Source: JAMWZF01 sp041628615 (GTDB lineage Bacteria; Pseudomonadota; Alphaproteobacteria; Rhodobacterales; Rhodobacteraceae). Taken from it: DNA of 34,572 bases. Positions 7,353-15,441 of the stretch are shown here, one piece after another (positions within the stretch are counted from its first letter, which is position 1; the number at the start of each line of letters is the position of its first letter). Location of the stretch: the NCBI GenBank assembly GCA_041628615.1, contig JBFKOW010000012.1:1-34572 (forward strand), written 5' to 3'. Below the pieces are notes generated by a model. That model was not told the DNA's origin and did no database searches. It worked only from the letters and a program-made list of their open reading frames with translations. The position numbers were made by a program, and so were the translations under genes.

Positions 7353-8542
7353 GACAGCGCCGCGGCCACCCGCGCGGCCAGCTTGCGGGCGACGGCGTCC
7401 TTGTCCATGCGCGGCCACTCCTCGGCCCCCTCGGCGGTGATCAGGACCACCGCGTTCTCGGTCCCGCCCATGATCCCGGTGCCGGGCGACACGTCGTTGG
7501 CGAGGATCCAGTCGCAGCCCTTGCGCGCCCGCTTGGCGGTGGCGTGGGCGACCACGTCGTCGGTCTCGGCGGCGAAGCCGATCACCAGGCCGGGCCGCCC
7601 CTCGGTCCGGCGGCTGACCTCGGCGAGGATGTCGGGGTTCTCGGCCAGGTCCAGCCGGGGCGGGCCGTCGCCGGATTTCTTGATCTTGCGGTCGCTCTCG
7701 GCGCCGACCCGCCAGTCGGCCACGGCGGCGGCGAAGATCGCCGCGTCGGCGGGCAGTGCGGCGAGGACCGCGGCATGCATCTCGCGGGCGGTCTCGACCG
7801 GGACCACGGCCACGCCGGGCGGCGGCGGCACCGCCGCCGGACCGGTGACGAAGGTGACCGCCGCGCCGAGGTCGCGCAAGGCGGCGGCGATCGCCGCGCC
7901 CTGCGCGCCGGAGGACCGGTTGGCGATGTAACGCACCGGGTCGATCGGTTCGTGGGTCGGCCCGGAGGTGACCAGCACCCGCCGCCCGGCGAGCGGCCCG
8001 CCGCCCAGCGCCGCCTCGGCGGCGGCGACGATCTCGGGCACCTCGGCCATCCGGCCCGGCCCGTATTCGCCGCAGGCCATGTCGCCCTCGTTCGGCCCCA
8101 CGGTGAGGATGCCGTCCGCCTGCAGCGTGGCGAGGTTGCGCCGGGTCGCCGGGTGCTGCCACATCCGCACGTTCATCGCCGGGGCGATCAGCACCCGCTT
8201 GTCGGTGGCCATCAGCAGGGTCGAGGCGAGGTCGTCGGCATGTCCGCCCGCCATCTTGGCCATCAGGTCGGCGGTGGCGGGGGCGACGACCACCAGATCG
8301 GCGGCGCGGCTGAGTTCGATATGGCCCATCTCGGCCTCGTCGGTGAGGTCGAAGAGGTCCTGGAACACCTTCCGCCCGGCCAGCGCCGAGACCGACAGCG
8401 GGGTCACGAATTCGGCCCCGCCCCGGGTCAGCACCGGGGTCACCGAGGCGCCGCGGTCGCGCAGCCGCCGGATCAGCTCCAGCGCCTTGTAGGCCGCGAT
8501 ACCGCCGCCGATGATCAGCAGAATGCGCTTGTCCGCGAGCAT
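7349..8542 (-). CDS. coaBC: Bifunctional phosphopantothenoylcysteine decarboxylase / phosphopantothenate-cysteine ligase
   Basis: A 397-residue CoaBC enzyme for two consecutive steps of coenzyme A synthesis: joining cysteine to 4'-phosphopantothenate (CoaB, C-terminal half), then FMN-dependent decarboxylation to 4'-phosphopantetheine (CoaC, N-terminal half). In CoaC, the active-site His is in GHIELSRAADL (His74), the PAMNVRMW motif is at 121-128, and the substrate-clamp cysteine is in MACGEYGPGRM (Cys157). In CoaB, TSGPTHEPIDPVRYI (192-206), AAVADW (272-277) and the KIKK lysines (286-289) are clear. The ATG at 8542 has a strong ribosome site (ggaggg) 7-8 bp upstream, which favours it over a start 17 codons earlier. 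First gene of a tightly overlapped run with dut and the MoeB-like gene. Confidence 0.96.
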   Translation of the reverse strand: MLADKRILLIIGGGIAAYKALELIRRLRDRGASVTPVLTRGGAEFVTPLSVSALAGRKVFQDLFDLTDEAEMGHIELSRAADLVVVAPATADLMAKMAGGHADDLASTLLMATDKRVLIAPAMNVRMWQHPATRRNLATLQADGILTVGPNEGDMACGEYGPGRMAEVPEIVAAAEAALGGGPLAGRRVLVTSGPTHEPIDPVRYIANRSSGAQGAAIAAALRDLGAAVTFVTGPAAVPPPPGVAVVPVETAREMHAAVLAALPADAAIFAAAVADWRVGAESDRKIKKSGDGPPRLDLAENPDILAEVSRRTEGRPGLVIGFAAETDDVVAHATAKRARKGCDWILANDVSPGTGIMGGTENAVVLITAEGAEEWPRMDKDAVARKLAARVAAALS

Positions 8543-8574
8543 GGAACCCTCCGCCTGCGGACCCTGTCTAGCCG

Positions 8575-8609
8575 GGGCCGGGACGGCGCACAACGCCGCG
8601 CCCCGGCCC
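8575..8609 (-). terminator. Strong stem-loop after rpoH2
   Basis: The outer arms 8575-8582 and 8602-8609 form an 8-bp GC stem. After a small internal loop, 8584-8588 pairs with 8594-8598 around a five-base loop. On the minus strand this begins 8 bp past the rpoH2 stop codon and ends before coaBC. There is no T-run, so it may be a GC-only transcript end or a 3' stabilising hairpin rather than a classical intrinsic terminator. Confidence 0.5.
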
Positions 8610-8616
8610 GAACCGG

Positions 8617-9495
8617 TCAGAGCAGGAAGTTGTGAACTTCCTTGGACTGCGCCTCGAGGCTCTTGCGCATCTTGCCGAAGGCCGCGGCCTCGAGCTGGCG
8701 CACCCGCTCCTTGGACAGGCCGAGCTCGTTGCCGAGGCTTTCGAGCGTCCGGGGCTCCTCACGCAGCTTGCGCTCGCGGACGATGAAGCGCTCGCGCTCG
8801 TTCAGCGCGGCCAGCGCGGTCACCAGCCACTGGCGCAGGGTCTCGGCGTCGTGCGAATTGGCGACCCGCTCGGCGGCCTGTTCGCCGTCATCCTCGAGCG
8901 CATCGATCCACTCGCGGCCGTCCTCGTCGGTGGACTGGGTGGCGTTGAGCGAGAAGTCCGAGCCCGACAGACGGCCTTCCATCATCTCCACGTCGGCCAG
9001 CGGCACGCCGACCTCGGTGGCGATCATCTCGCGCATCTTCTGCTTGTCGAGCACCTCGCCCGCCGCCGCCGCCTCGCGTTCGAGACGGGCCTGCACACGG
9101 CGCATGTTGAAGAACAGCGATTTCTGCGAGGAGGTGGACCCGGTGCGCACCATCGACCAGTTGCGCATCACGTAATCCTGGATCGACGCCTTGATCCACC
9201 ACACCGCGTAGGTCGAGAAGCGCACGCCGCGGTCGGGGTCGAACTTGTCGGCGGCCTTCATCAGGCCGAGGCTTGCCTCCTGGATCAGGTCGTTCATCGG
9301 CGCGCCGTAGCGCTTGAACTTCGCCGCCATCGAGATCGCGAGCCGCATGTAGGCGGTGATCAGCCGGTGCAGCGCCTTCTCGTCCCGGTGGTCGCGCCAG
9401 GCGTAGGCCAGTTGAAGCTCGGTTTCCGCGTCCAGAAGCTCGGCCTTCATGGCGCGGCGCGGCAGGGACATCTCCGAAGTTGCGTCTAGGGCCAT
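8617..9495 (-). CDS. rpoH2: RNA polymerase sigma factor RpoH, RpoHII type
   Basis: A 292-residue sigma-32 family factor. Region 2 spans about residues 44-115, including LIQEASLGLMKAADKFDP and the -10 recognition part STYAVWWIKASIQDYVMR. The RpoH box follows at 124-133 (QKSLFFNMRR). Region 4.2, with its helix-turn-helix, is at about 250-280 (LESLGNELGLSKERVRQLE). The N-terminus (MALD...MKAELLDAETEL) and the central MMEGRLSGSDFSLNATQS closely match what I remember of Rhodobacter RpoHII rather than RpoHI. RpoHII drives part of the singlet-oxygen and oxidative-stress response and is itself induced by RpoE in Rhodobacter sphaeroides. The ATG at 9495 is chosen over a start 38 codons earlier because aggggga lies just upstream and the longer N-terminus has no family likeness. 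Confidence 0.94.
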   Translation of the reverse strand: MALDATSEMSLPRRAMKAELLDAETELQLAYAWRDHRDEKALHRLITAYMRLAISMAAKFKRYGAPMNDLIQEASLGLMKAADKFDPDRGVRFSTYAVWWIKASIQDYVMRNWSMVRTGSTSSQKSLFFNMRRVQARLEREAAAAGEVLDKQKMREMIATEVGVPLADVEMMEGRLSGSDFSLNATQSTDEDGREWIDALEDDGEQAAERVANSHDAETLRQWLVTALAALNERERFIVRERKLREEPRTLESLGNELGLSKERVRQLEAAAFGKMRKSLEAQSKEVHNFLL

Positions 9496-9544
9496 TGTCT
9501 TTCCCCCTGGCAAGGATTGTTGTGCTTTTCCGCTGCTTTTGGTT

Positions 9545-9574
9545 CGTTTACGCAACGTATCGCGAACCGGATCA
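9545..9574 (-). promoter_or_regulatory. Putative RpoE (ECF sigma) promoter of rpoH2
   Basis: Reading the minus strand, TGATCC (9574-9569) is followed by an 18-bp spacer and TAAACG (9550-9545). This leaves roughly 40 bases of leader before the rpoH2 ATG. TGATCC is the -35 element I recall for promoters of the Rhodobacter RpoE/ChrR (ECF11) system, which is known to activate rpoHII. The -10 fits less exactly. The site also lies just inside the upstream region of the divergent cobU gene, whose ATG starts 16 bp beyond it. Confidence 0.6.
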
Positions 9575-9589
9575 CAAGATGACGCACAG

Positions 9590-10114
9590 ATGCCCTTGCC
9601 CCTGCGCACACTCGTCCTAGGCGGCGCCAGTTCCGGGAAGTCGGTTTTCGCCGAGGACCTCGTGCTGTCGGCGGCCCGGTCCGCGGTCTATGTCGCCACC
9701 GCCGAGGTGCGCGACGCCGAGATGGCCGCGAAGGTCGCGCGCCACGCCGCGCGGCGGGGCGACGGCTGGCGGGTGATCGAGACCGGCCAACGGATCGGCC
9801 CGGCGCTGGCCGGGGTGGAGCCCGGCGCGGCGGTCCTGCTCGACTGCGCGACGCTCTGGCTGATGGGCTGGCTGGAAGCCGGCGGCGAGGCCGCAGCCGC
9901 GCCCGCCGCCTTCCTCGACGCGCTGGCCCGCTGCCCGGCGCCGGTGGTGGTGGTGTCGAACGAGATCGGCCTTGGCGGCGTCGCGCCTGACCGCGCCAGC
10001 CGCGCCTTCGCCGCCGCGCAGGGTGCGCTGAACCGGGCGGCGGCGGCGGAGGCGGACCTCGCGGTGCTGGTCGCCGCCGGGTTGCCGCTGGTGCTCAAGG
10101 GTGCGCTGCCGTGA
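9590..10114 (+). CDS. cobU: Bifunctional adenosylcobinamide kinase / adenosylcobinamide-phosphate guanylyltransferase
   Basis: A 174-residue CobU/CobP-family enzyme of late cobalamin synthesis. It phosphorylates adenosylcobinamide and then adds GMP to give adenosylcobinamide-GDP. The P-loop GGASSGKS is at residues 11-18. The histidine that is guanylated in this family is probably His52 in KVARHAARRGDGWRVIE. The later NEIGLGGVAPDRASRAF segment matches the family's NE(V/I)G motif. The ATG at 9590 starts six codons before the first strand; the open frame upstream of it runs through the rpoH2 promoter and 5' end and is not needed. The next gene starts inside its stop codon. No other cobalamin genes are in the window. 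Confidence 0.93.
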   Translation: MPLPLRTLVLGGASSGKSVFAEDLVLSAARSAVYVATAEVRDAEMAAKVARHAARRGDGWRVIETGQRIGPALAGVEPGAAVLLDCATLWLMGWLEAGGEAAAAPAAFLDALARCPAPVVVVSNEIGLGGVAPDRASRAFAAAQGALNRAAAAEADLAVLVAAGLPLVLKGALP

Positions 10115-10686
10115 GCCGGATCTACTGGGTCCGCCACGGCCCGACCCACGAGACCGGCTTCGTCGGCCACCGCGACGTGCCCGCCGACCTGTCGGACAGG
10201 GCGGCCATCGCCCGGCTCGCCGGCTTCCTGCCGGACGGGGCGGCCGTGGTGTCCTCGGACCTGTCGCGGGCCGCCGATACCGCCACTGCCCTGGCTGGCG
10301 ACCGGCCCCGGCTGCCCGCCGAGCCGGGCCTGCGCGAGTTCGACTTCGGCACCTGGGACGGGCTGCGCTGGGACGAGGTGGCGGACCGCTGGCCGGACCT
10401 GTCGCGGCGCTACTGGGAGGACCCGGGCGACACCGCGCCGCCCGGCGGCGAAAGCTGGAACGCCGCCGCCGCCCGGATCGACGCGGCGGTGGACGCCCTG
10501 ATCGCGGCCCGGCCCGGCCCGATCGTCGCGGTGGCCCATTTCGGGGTGATCCTGACCCAGCTGCGCCGCGCCCTTGGGGTGCGGGCGGCGGAGGTCCTTG
10601 CCCACCGGATCGAGCCCCTGTCGGTGACCGTGATCGACACCGGCGGCGCCGCCTGGCGCGTCGAACGGATCAATCACCGGCCATGA
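10111..10686 (+). CDS. Histidine phosphatase family protein, possibly alpha-ribazole phosphatase
   Basis: A 191-residue phosphoglycerate-mutase-like phosphatase. The catalytic RHG signature is at residues 8-10 (YWVRHGPTH), a second conserved arginine is in SSDLSRAADTA, and the second catalytic histidine is in VAVAHFGVIL (about residue 146). The GTG start overlaps the cobU stop by 4 bp, so the two are translationally coupled. In many bacteria the phosphatase next to cobU is CobC, which removes phosphate from alpha-ribazole phosphate or adenosylcobalamin phosphate. That role is inferred from the neighbour only, since this family has many substrates. Confidence 0.85.
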   Translation: MSRIYWVRHGPTHETGFVGHRDVPADLSDRAAIARLAGFLPDGAAVVSSDLSRAADTATALAGDRPRLPAEPGLREFDFGTWDGLRWDEVADRWPDLSRRYWEDPGDTAPPGGESWNAAAARIDAAVDALIAARPGPIVAVAHFGVILTQLRRALGVRAAEVLAHRIEPLSVTVIDTGGAAWRVERINHRP

Positions 10687-10746
10687 TCTGCCGGGTCACG
10701 AAATCGCGCTGGAACCGCGCCGCGAACCGCGCCTAGGCTGCAGGCC

Positions 10747-11457
10747 ATGGAATACACGCTCCTGATCGGTCAGCGCACCTATTCGAGCTGGAGCCTGCGG
10801 GCCTGGCTGCCGTTCGCCGTCCACCGGATCCCGGTCACGGTGGAGGACGCGCTGCTGTACGACCCGGGCTTCGCCGAACGGGTGGCGGCCTTCGGCGGAC
10901 ACCGCACGGTGCCGGTCCTGCGCACTCCGGAGGGCGGGGTCCTGACCGACAGCATCGCCATCGGCTGGCACCTGTCCGAGACCTTTCCCGACCGCGGCCT
11001 GCTGCCGGCGGACCCGGTCGACCGGGCGGCGGCACAGTCGATGATGGCCGAGATGCACAGCGGTTTCGCGGCGCTGCGCGGCGCCTGCCCGATGAACCTC
11101 GCCACCGCCTGGCGCGGGTTCCGGCCCGACGACACGGTCCGGGCCGACGTCGCACGGATAGACGCGCTGTGGAGCGCCGCGCTGGACCGCTCGGGCGGGC
11201 CGTTCCTGTTCGGCGGCTACGGGCTGGCGGACGCCTTCTTCGCGCCGGTGGCGGTGCGGATCGCGGGCTACGGGCTGCCGGTCTCGGAAACCGCGCGGGG
11301 CTACGTTGCGGCGCAGCTGTCGCTGCCGGCGCTGGTCCGCTGGCGCGCCGAGGGTCTCGCCCGGGACGCCGAGGTGGCCTACTACGAGATGAACCTGCCC
11401 CGCACGCCGTTCCCGATGGCCGGGTCGCCCCGGTCCGGTCCCGCCATTTCCGGTTAA
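10747..11457 (+). CDS. Glutathione S-transferase family protein
   Basis: A 236-residue protein with the two-domain GST fold. The N-terminal thioredoxin-like half has the active-site strand and helix YSSWSLRAWL (residues 12-21), the cis-proline segment TVPVLRTPEGG, and the glutathione-binding acidic/serine pair in LTDSIAIGWHL. The helical C-terminal half includes PFLFGGYGLADAFFAPVAVR, which has the usual N-capping aspartate. Activity is probably cytosolic conjugation or reduction with glutathione, with unknown substrate. It lies 60 bp after the phosphatase on the same strand and may share its transcript or have its own promoter. gshB lies about 2.5 kb away. Confidence 0.9.
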   Translation: MEYTLLIGQRTYSSWSLRAWLPFAVHRIPVTVEDALLYDPGFAERVAAFGGHRTVPVLRTPEGGVLTDSIAIGWHLSETFPDRGLLPADPVDRAAAQSMMAEMHSGFAALRGACPMNLATAWRGFRPDDTVRADVARIDALWSAALDRSGGPFLFGGYGLADAFFAPVAVRIAGYGLPVSETARGYVAAQLSLPALVRWRAEGLARDAEVAYYEMNLPRTPFPMAGSPRSGPAISG

Positions 11458-11511
11458 CCAATTGTCAACCGGGCGCCGTTAACCATTCCTTCGGTTCTTC
11501 CGGAGGGGGGC

Positions 11512-13026
11512 ATGACCGCAATCGCCCATACCGTGGCCTTCGAAGGCGTGGAGGCCCGCGGCGTCGCGGTCGAATGCGCTGTCACCGCAGGCGTCCCCGC
11601 GTTCTCGATCGTCGGCCTGCCGGACAAGGCGGTGAGCGAGGCCCGCGAACGGGTCCGCGCCGCCTTCGAATCGCTGGCCATCGCCCTGCCGTCGCGGCGG
11701 ATCACGGTGAACCTGTCCCCCGCCGACCTGCCCAAGGAGGGCTCGCACTACGACCTGCCCATCGCGCTGGCCCTGCTGGGCGCGATGGAGGTGCTGCCGC
11801 GGGACGTGCTCGCCGAGACGGTGGCGCTGGGCGAGTTGTCGCTGGACGGGCGGCTGGTGCCGGTCGTCGGGTCGCTGCCCGCCGCGATGGCCGCCGCCGA
11901 AGCCGACCGAGCGCTGATCTGCCCGGCCGCCTGCGGCGCCGAGGCGGCCTGGGTCGGCGGCTGCGGGGTCTACGGTGCGGCGACGCTCGCCGAGGTGATC
12001 CGCCACCTGACCGGGCAGACCCCGCTCAGCCCCGCCGCCCCCGGCGAGGTCCGTGGCGACGTGTCGGGCCGCGACCTGCGCGACGTGAAGGGTCAGGAAC
12101 GTGCCAAGCGGGCGCTCGAGATCGCCGCCGCCGGCCGGCACCACCTGTTCCTCGTCGGCACGCCGGGGTCGGGCAAGTCGATGCTGGCCGCCCGGCTACC
12201 GGGCCTGCTGCCGCCGCTATCGGCGGAAGAGGCGCTCGAGACCTCGATGATCCATTCGCTGGCCGGCCTGCTCGACGACGGTGGGATCAGCCGGGTCCGG
12301 CCGTTCCGAGAACCGCACCACACCGCCTCCATGGCCGCCATCGTCGGCGGCGGCCGCGGCGCCCGGCCCGGCGAGATCAGCCTCGCCCATAACGGGGTGC
12401 TGTTCCTCGACGAGTTCCCGGAGTTTCCGCGCGCCGTGCTCGAAACCCTGCGCCAGCCGATCGAGACCGGCGAGGTGGTGGTCGCCCGCGCCAACGCCCA
12501 TGTCCGCTATCCCTGCCGGTTCCTGCTGGTCGCCGCCGCGAATCCCTGCCGCTGCGGCTACCTCACCGACCCGGCCCGCGCCTGTTCCCGCGCGCCGAAT
12601 TGCGGCGAGGACTACATGGGCCGGATCTCGGGGCCGCTGATGGACCGTTTCGACCTGCGGGTGGAGGTGCCGCCGGTGGCCTATACCGATCTCGACCTCC
12701 CGGCGACCGGCGACGGCAGCGCCGCGGTGGCGGAACGGGTGGCCCGGGCCCGCGCGGTGCAGGCGGGGCGCTACGGCGACCTGTCCGGGCCGCGGCTCAA
12801 CGCCGATCTCGAGGGCCGGATGCTGGAGGAGGTCGCCGCGCTCGACACCGAGGGACGGGAGGTGATGGCGCGGGTCGCCGACCGGTTCGGCCTGTCGGCC
12901 CGGGGCTATCACCGGGTGCTGCGGGTGGCGCGGACGATCGCCGATCTCGACGGCTCCGACGCGATCCGCCGGCCCCACCTGTCCGAGGCGGTGGGCTACC
13001 GGCTGGCGCTCACGAAGGAGGTCTGA
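11512..13026 (+). CDS. comM: YifB/ComM family Mg chelatase-like AAA ATPase
   Basis: A 504-residue YifB/ComM protein. The N-terminal Lon-like fold (ITVNLSPADLPKEGSHYDLPIALALL at 64-89) is followed by the chelatase-type AAA domain with Walker A GTPGSGKS (216-223), Walker B VLFLDEF (296-302), the EPHHTAS motif (267-273), a cysteine-rich NPCRCG...C...C loop, and the C-terminal helical domain. ComM is a hexameric helicase that promotes branch migration when DNA is integrated during natural transformation; it is also kept in species not known to be transformable. The ATG follows a very strong ribosome site (cggagggggg). Its 3' end overlaps the convergent esterase gene by 31 bp. Confidence 0.94.
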   Translation: MTAIAHTVAFEGVEARGVAVECAVTAGVPAFSIVGLPDKAVSEARERVRAAFESLAIALPSRRITVNLSPADLPKEGSHYDLPIALALLGAMEVLPRDVLAETVALGELSLDGRLVPVVGSLPAAMAAAEADRALICPAACGAEAAWVGGCGVYGAATLAEVIRHLTGQTPLSPAAPGEVRGDVSGRDLRDVKGQERAKRALEIAAAGRHHLFLVGTPGSGKSMLAARLPGLLPPLSAEEALETSMIHSLAGLLDDGGISRVRPFREPHHTASMAAIVGGGRGARPGEISLAHNGVLFLDEFPEFPRAVLETLRQPIETGEVVVARANAHVRYPCRFLLVAAANPCRCGYLTDPARACSRAPNCGEDYMGRISGPLMDRFDLRVEVPPVAYTDLDLPATGDGSAAVAERVARARAVQAGRYGDLSGPRLNADLEGRMLEEVAALDTEGREVMARVADRFGLSARGYHRVLRVARTIADLDGSDAIRRPHLSEAVGYRLALTKEV

Positions 13027-13901
13027 AGGAAGGCGCCGCCCCGACGCAGCGCGGCCTCGGCCTCGGGCAGCCAGGGCGCGAAGATCTGCCAGACGTGGGG
13101 CGCGCCGGGACAGGGGTCGAGGGTGACGGCGCCGCCCGCCCGGCGGAGCCGGTCGGCGATCCGGGTCGCGTCGTCGTAGAGGCATTCGTCGGGGCTCGCC
13201 TGGATCAGCACCGGCGGCGGCGCGGCCCAGTCCGCGAAGAGCGCCGAGGCCCGGGGGTCGTCGGCCGGGGCCCCGTCGAGGTAGCGGTCGGCGACCTCGG
13301 CCATCCGCTGCCACGGGATCAGCGCCTCCGAGCGGGTCCGCAGGGTGGCGCCCGACAGCGTCAGGTCGGCCCAGGGCGACAGGGCGAGAAGCCCGGCGGG
13401 CCGCTCCCCGCGCGCCAGCAGCCGGGCGAGCAGCGCCAGCGCCAGCCCGCCGCCGGCGCTGTCCCCGGCCAGCGCGATCCGTCGGGCCGGGTAGCCCAGC
13501 GCCCGCAGGCCGTCCCAGGCCGCCAGCGCGTCGTCGAAGGCGGCGGGGAACGGGGCGTCCTGCAGCAGCCGGTAGTCGGGCAGGCAGGCCGGCACCCCGC
13601 TGAACCCGGCGAGCCGCCCCGCCAGCCCCGCATGGGTGTCGCCCGAGCCCGAGACGAAGGCGCCGCCGTGCAGGTAGAGGATCGCCCGGCTGGTGTCGGC
13701 CTGCGCCCGGCGCAGCCAGTGGACGGGGACGCCGCCGAGCCGGGCGGTCTGCCGGACCAGCCCCGGCGGCGGCCGGAACAGCAGGCGGGCGGTGCGGGCG
13801 AAGTCGCGCTCGGCGGCCTGGGGCGTCGCGGTCCGGCGCAGCACCGGCTTTGCCGCCAGCCGCAGCGCGGCGGAGAGCAGGCGGAGCCGGACCGAGGCCA
13901 T
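12996..13901 (-). CDS. Alpha/beta hydrolase, HSL-type esterase/lipase
   Basis: A 301-residue alpha/beta hydrolase of the hormone-sensitive-lipase group, which cleaves short-chain esters. The oxyanion motif HGGAF is at residues 78-82, the nucleophile motif GDSAGG at 146-151 (Ser148), the likely acid in SPDECLYDD (about 235-242), and the catalytic histidine in GAPHVWQ. The substrate is unknown. It is the last gene of the rsmI-yraN-gshB run: only one base separates its ATG from the gshB stop. Its last 31 bp overlap the 3' end of comM on the other strand. Confidence 0.9.
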   Translation of the reverse strand: MASVRLRLLSAALRLAAKPVLRRTATPQAAERDFARTARLLFRPPPGLVRQTARLGGVPVHWLRRAQADTSRAILYLHGGAFVSGSGDTHAGLAGRLAGFSGVPACLPDYRLLQDAPFPAAFDDALAAWDGLRALGYPARRIALAGDSAGGGLALALLARLLARGERPAGLLALSPWADLTLSGATLRTRSEALIPWQRMAEVADRYLDGAPADDPRASALFADWAAPPPVLIQASPDECLYDDATRIADRLRRAGGAVTLDPCPGAPHVWQIFAPWLPEAEAALRRGGAFLQTSFVSASR

Positions 13902-13902
13902 C

Positions 13903-14850
13903 TCAGCCCGCGCGCCGGGCCTCGATCGCCTCCCAGATCCGGGCGGCGACGTTGATCCCGGAGAACCGCTCCAGTTCTTGGATGCCGGTGGGAGAGGTCA
14001 CGTTGATCTCGGTCAGGTGGTCGCCGATCACGTCGATGCCGACGAAGATCTGGCCCTTCTCGCGCAGCAGCGGGCCGATCCGGGCACAGATCTCGCGGTC
14101 GCGGTCGGTGAGTTCGGCGGGCTCGGCGCGGCCGCCGACATGGAGGTTGGAGCGGGTCTCGCCCTTGGCGGGCAGGCGGTTGATCGCGCCGACCGGCTCG
14201 CCATCGACGAGGATCACCCGCTTGTCGCCCTTCTCGACCGCCGGCAGGAAGGCCTGGGCGATCAGCGGTTCGCGGTTGATGCCGGTGAACAGTTCGTGCA
14301 GCGCGGCGAGGTTGCCGTCGCCCCAGCCCAGCTTGAACACCCCGGCGCCACCGTTGCCGTAGAGCGGCTTGACGATGATGTCGCCGTGGATGGCGCGGAA
14401 CTCGCGCAGGGTGCCGAGGTCGCGGGCGATGGTGGTCGGCGGGGTGAGGTCCGGGAAGCGCAGGACGAGCAGCTTCTCGGGGTAGTTGCGGACCCAGAAC
14501 GGGTCGTTCACCACCAGGGTCTCGGGATGGACGAGGTCGAGCAGGTGGGTGCTGGTGATGTAGCCCATGTCGAAGGGCGGGTCCTGGCGGAGCAGGACGA
14601 CATCGGTGTCGGCGGCGAGGTCCATCGTCGTCTCGGCGCCGAATTCGACATGGGCGCCGCGGGTGCGCGACACGGTGACCGGCCAGCCGCGGGCGGTGAC
14701 CCGGCCGCCATGGAAGGCCAGCCGGTCGGGGGTGTAGTGGAACAGCCGGTGCCCCCGGGCCTGGGCCTCGACGGCAAGGCGGAAGGTGCTGTCGGCATCG
14801 ATGTCGACGGCGCCGATCGGGTCCATCTGCAGGGCGACGGTGAGGGCCAT
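13903..14850 (-). CDS. gshB: Glutathione synthetase
   Basis: A 315-residue prokaryotic glutathione synthetase, an ATP-grasp ligase that joins gamma-glutamylcysteine and glycine in the cytoplasm. The N-terminus (ALTVALQMDPIGAVDIDADS), the RQDPPFDMGYI segment, the ATP-binding lysine and glycine loop (IIVKPLYGNGGAGVFKL), the RVILVDGEPVGAINR strand and the metal-binding INVTSPTGIQEL motif are all present in the family order. The length is normal. It follows yraN by 69 bp and is followed by the esterase after one base. Confidence 0.97.
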   Translation of the reverse strand: MALTVALQMDPIGAVDIDADSTFRLAVEAQARGHRLFHYTPDRLAFHGGRVTARGWPVTVSRTRGAHVEFGAETTMDLAADTDVVLLRQDPPFDMGYITSTHLLDLVHPETLVVNDPFWVRNYPEKLLVLRFPDLTPPTTIARDLGTLREFRAIHGDIIVKPLYGNGGAGVFKLGWGDGNLAALHELFTGINREPLIAQAFLPAVEKGDKRVILVDGEPVGAINRLPAKGETRSNLHVGGRAEPAELTDRDREICARIGPLLREKGQIFVGIDVIGDHLTEINVTSPTGIQELERFSGINVAARIWEAIEARRAG

Positions 14851-14919
14851 CCGGTCTCTCTCGAAACTGCGATCCGGCGCCTACATGGCCCGGGCGCACC
14901 GGCGGCGCAATGGGGCGCG

Positions 14920-15441
14920 TCAGAAATGCGAGAGAATGCCGGGATGCAGGCGCACGTCGCCGGCGGTGTCGACGGTGGCGAGGTCGAATCGCATTTCGGC
15001 CCCCGGAGCGCCGGCCTCGGTCTCAGCGAAGACGGCGGCGCTGGCACGGATCCGATCCACCTGCCGGCGCGAAATCCGATGCAGGGCGCCGTCGTGGCTG
15101 CGGCCGCGCTTGACCTCGACGAAGACGAGGACCGGGCCGTCGCGCAGCACGAGATCGATCTCTCCGTGGGGTCCCCGGTAGCGGCGGCGCAGGACCTGCA
15201 GGCCGGCCCGGGCGTAGCAACGGGCGACGCTGTTCTCGGCGGCCAGTCCGCCGAGATGACCGGTCAGGCCGCGCCGGGCGCGGGCGGCGCGGCCGGCCTC
15301 GGCGTGTCCCGGCGCGGCACGGACCGGCAGCGCGGAGGACGGTGCGGCGGCGGACGGCACGGCAGGGGGCACGACAGGGGAGATGCCGCCAGACACGACG
15401 CGGACGGGCGGCGGGGCGGTGAAGTCGAGCGCCAGCTGCAT
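14920..15441 (-). CDS. yraN: UPF0102/YraN family nuclease-like protein with long N-terminal extension
   Basis: A 173-residue YraN-family protein with an endonuclease-like fold. The core runs from about residue 63: AAEN (67-70), GEIDL with the acidic residues (93-97) and VFVEVK (106-111). The family is linked by genome context to recombination and repair, but its function is not firmly known. The first ~60 residues are rich in Pro, Ala, Val and Arg and have no counterpart in typical YraN proteins of about 120 residues. The ATG at 15441 overlaps the rsmI stop by one base (TGATG); a GTG three bases earlier is possible. The rsmI-yraN linkage, with an LpoA-like gene divergent, mirrors the Escherichia coli arrangement. 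Confidence 0.85.
   Translation of the reverse strand: MQLALDFTAPPPVRVVSGGISPVVPPAVPSAAAPSSALPVRAAPGHAEAGRAARARRGLTGHLGGLAAENSVARCYARAGLQVLRRRYRGPHGEIDLVLRDGPVLVFVEVKRGRSHDGALHRISRRQVDRIRASAAVFAETEAGAPGAEMRFDLATVDTAGDVRLHPGILSHF

Noticed and set aside
9449..9589. Longer cobU starting at 9449
   Set aside because: The extra 47 codons overlap the rpoH2 5' end and its promoter and have no likeness to the CobU family. The ATG at 9590 gives the normal N-terminus.
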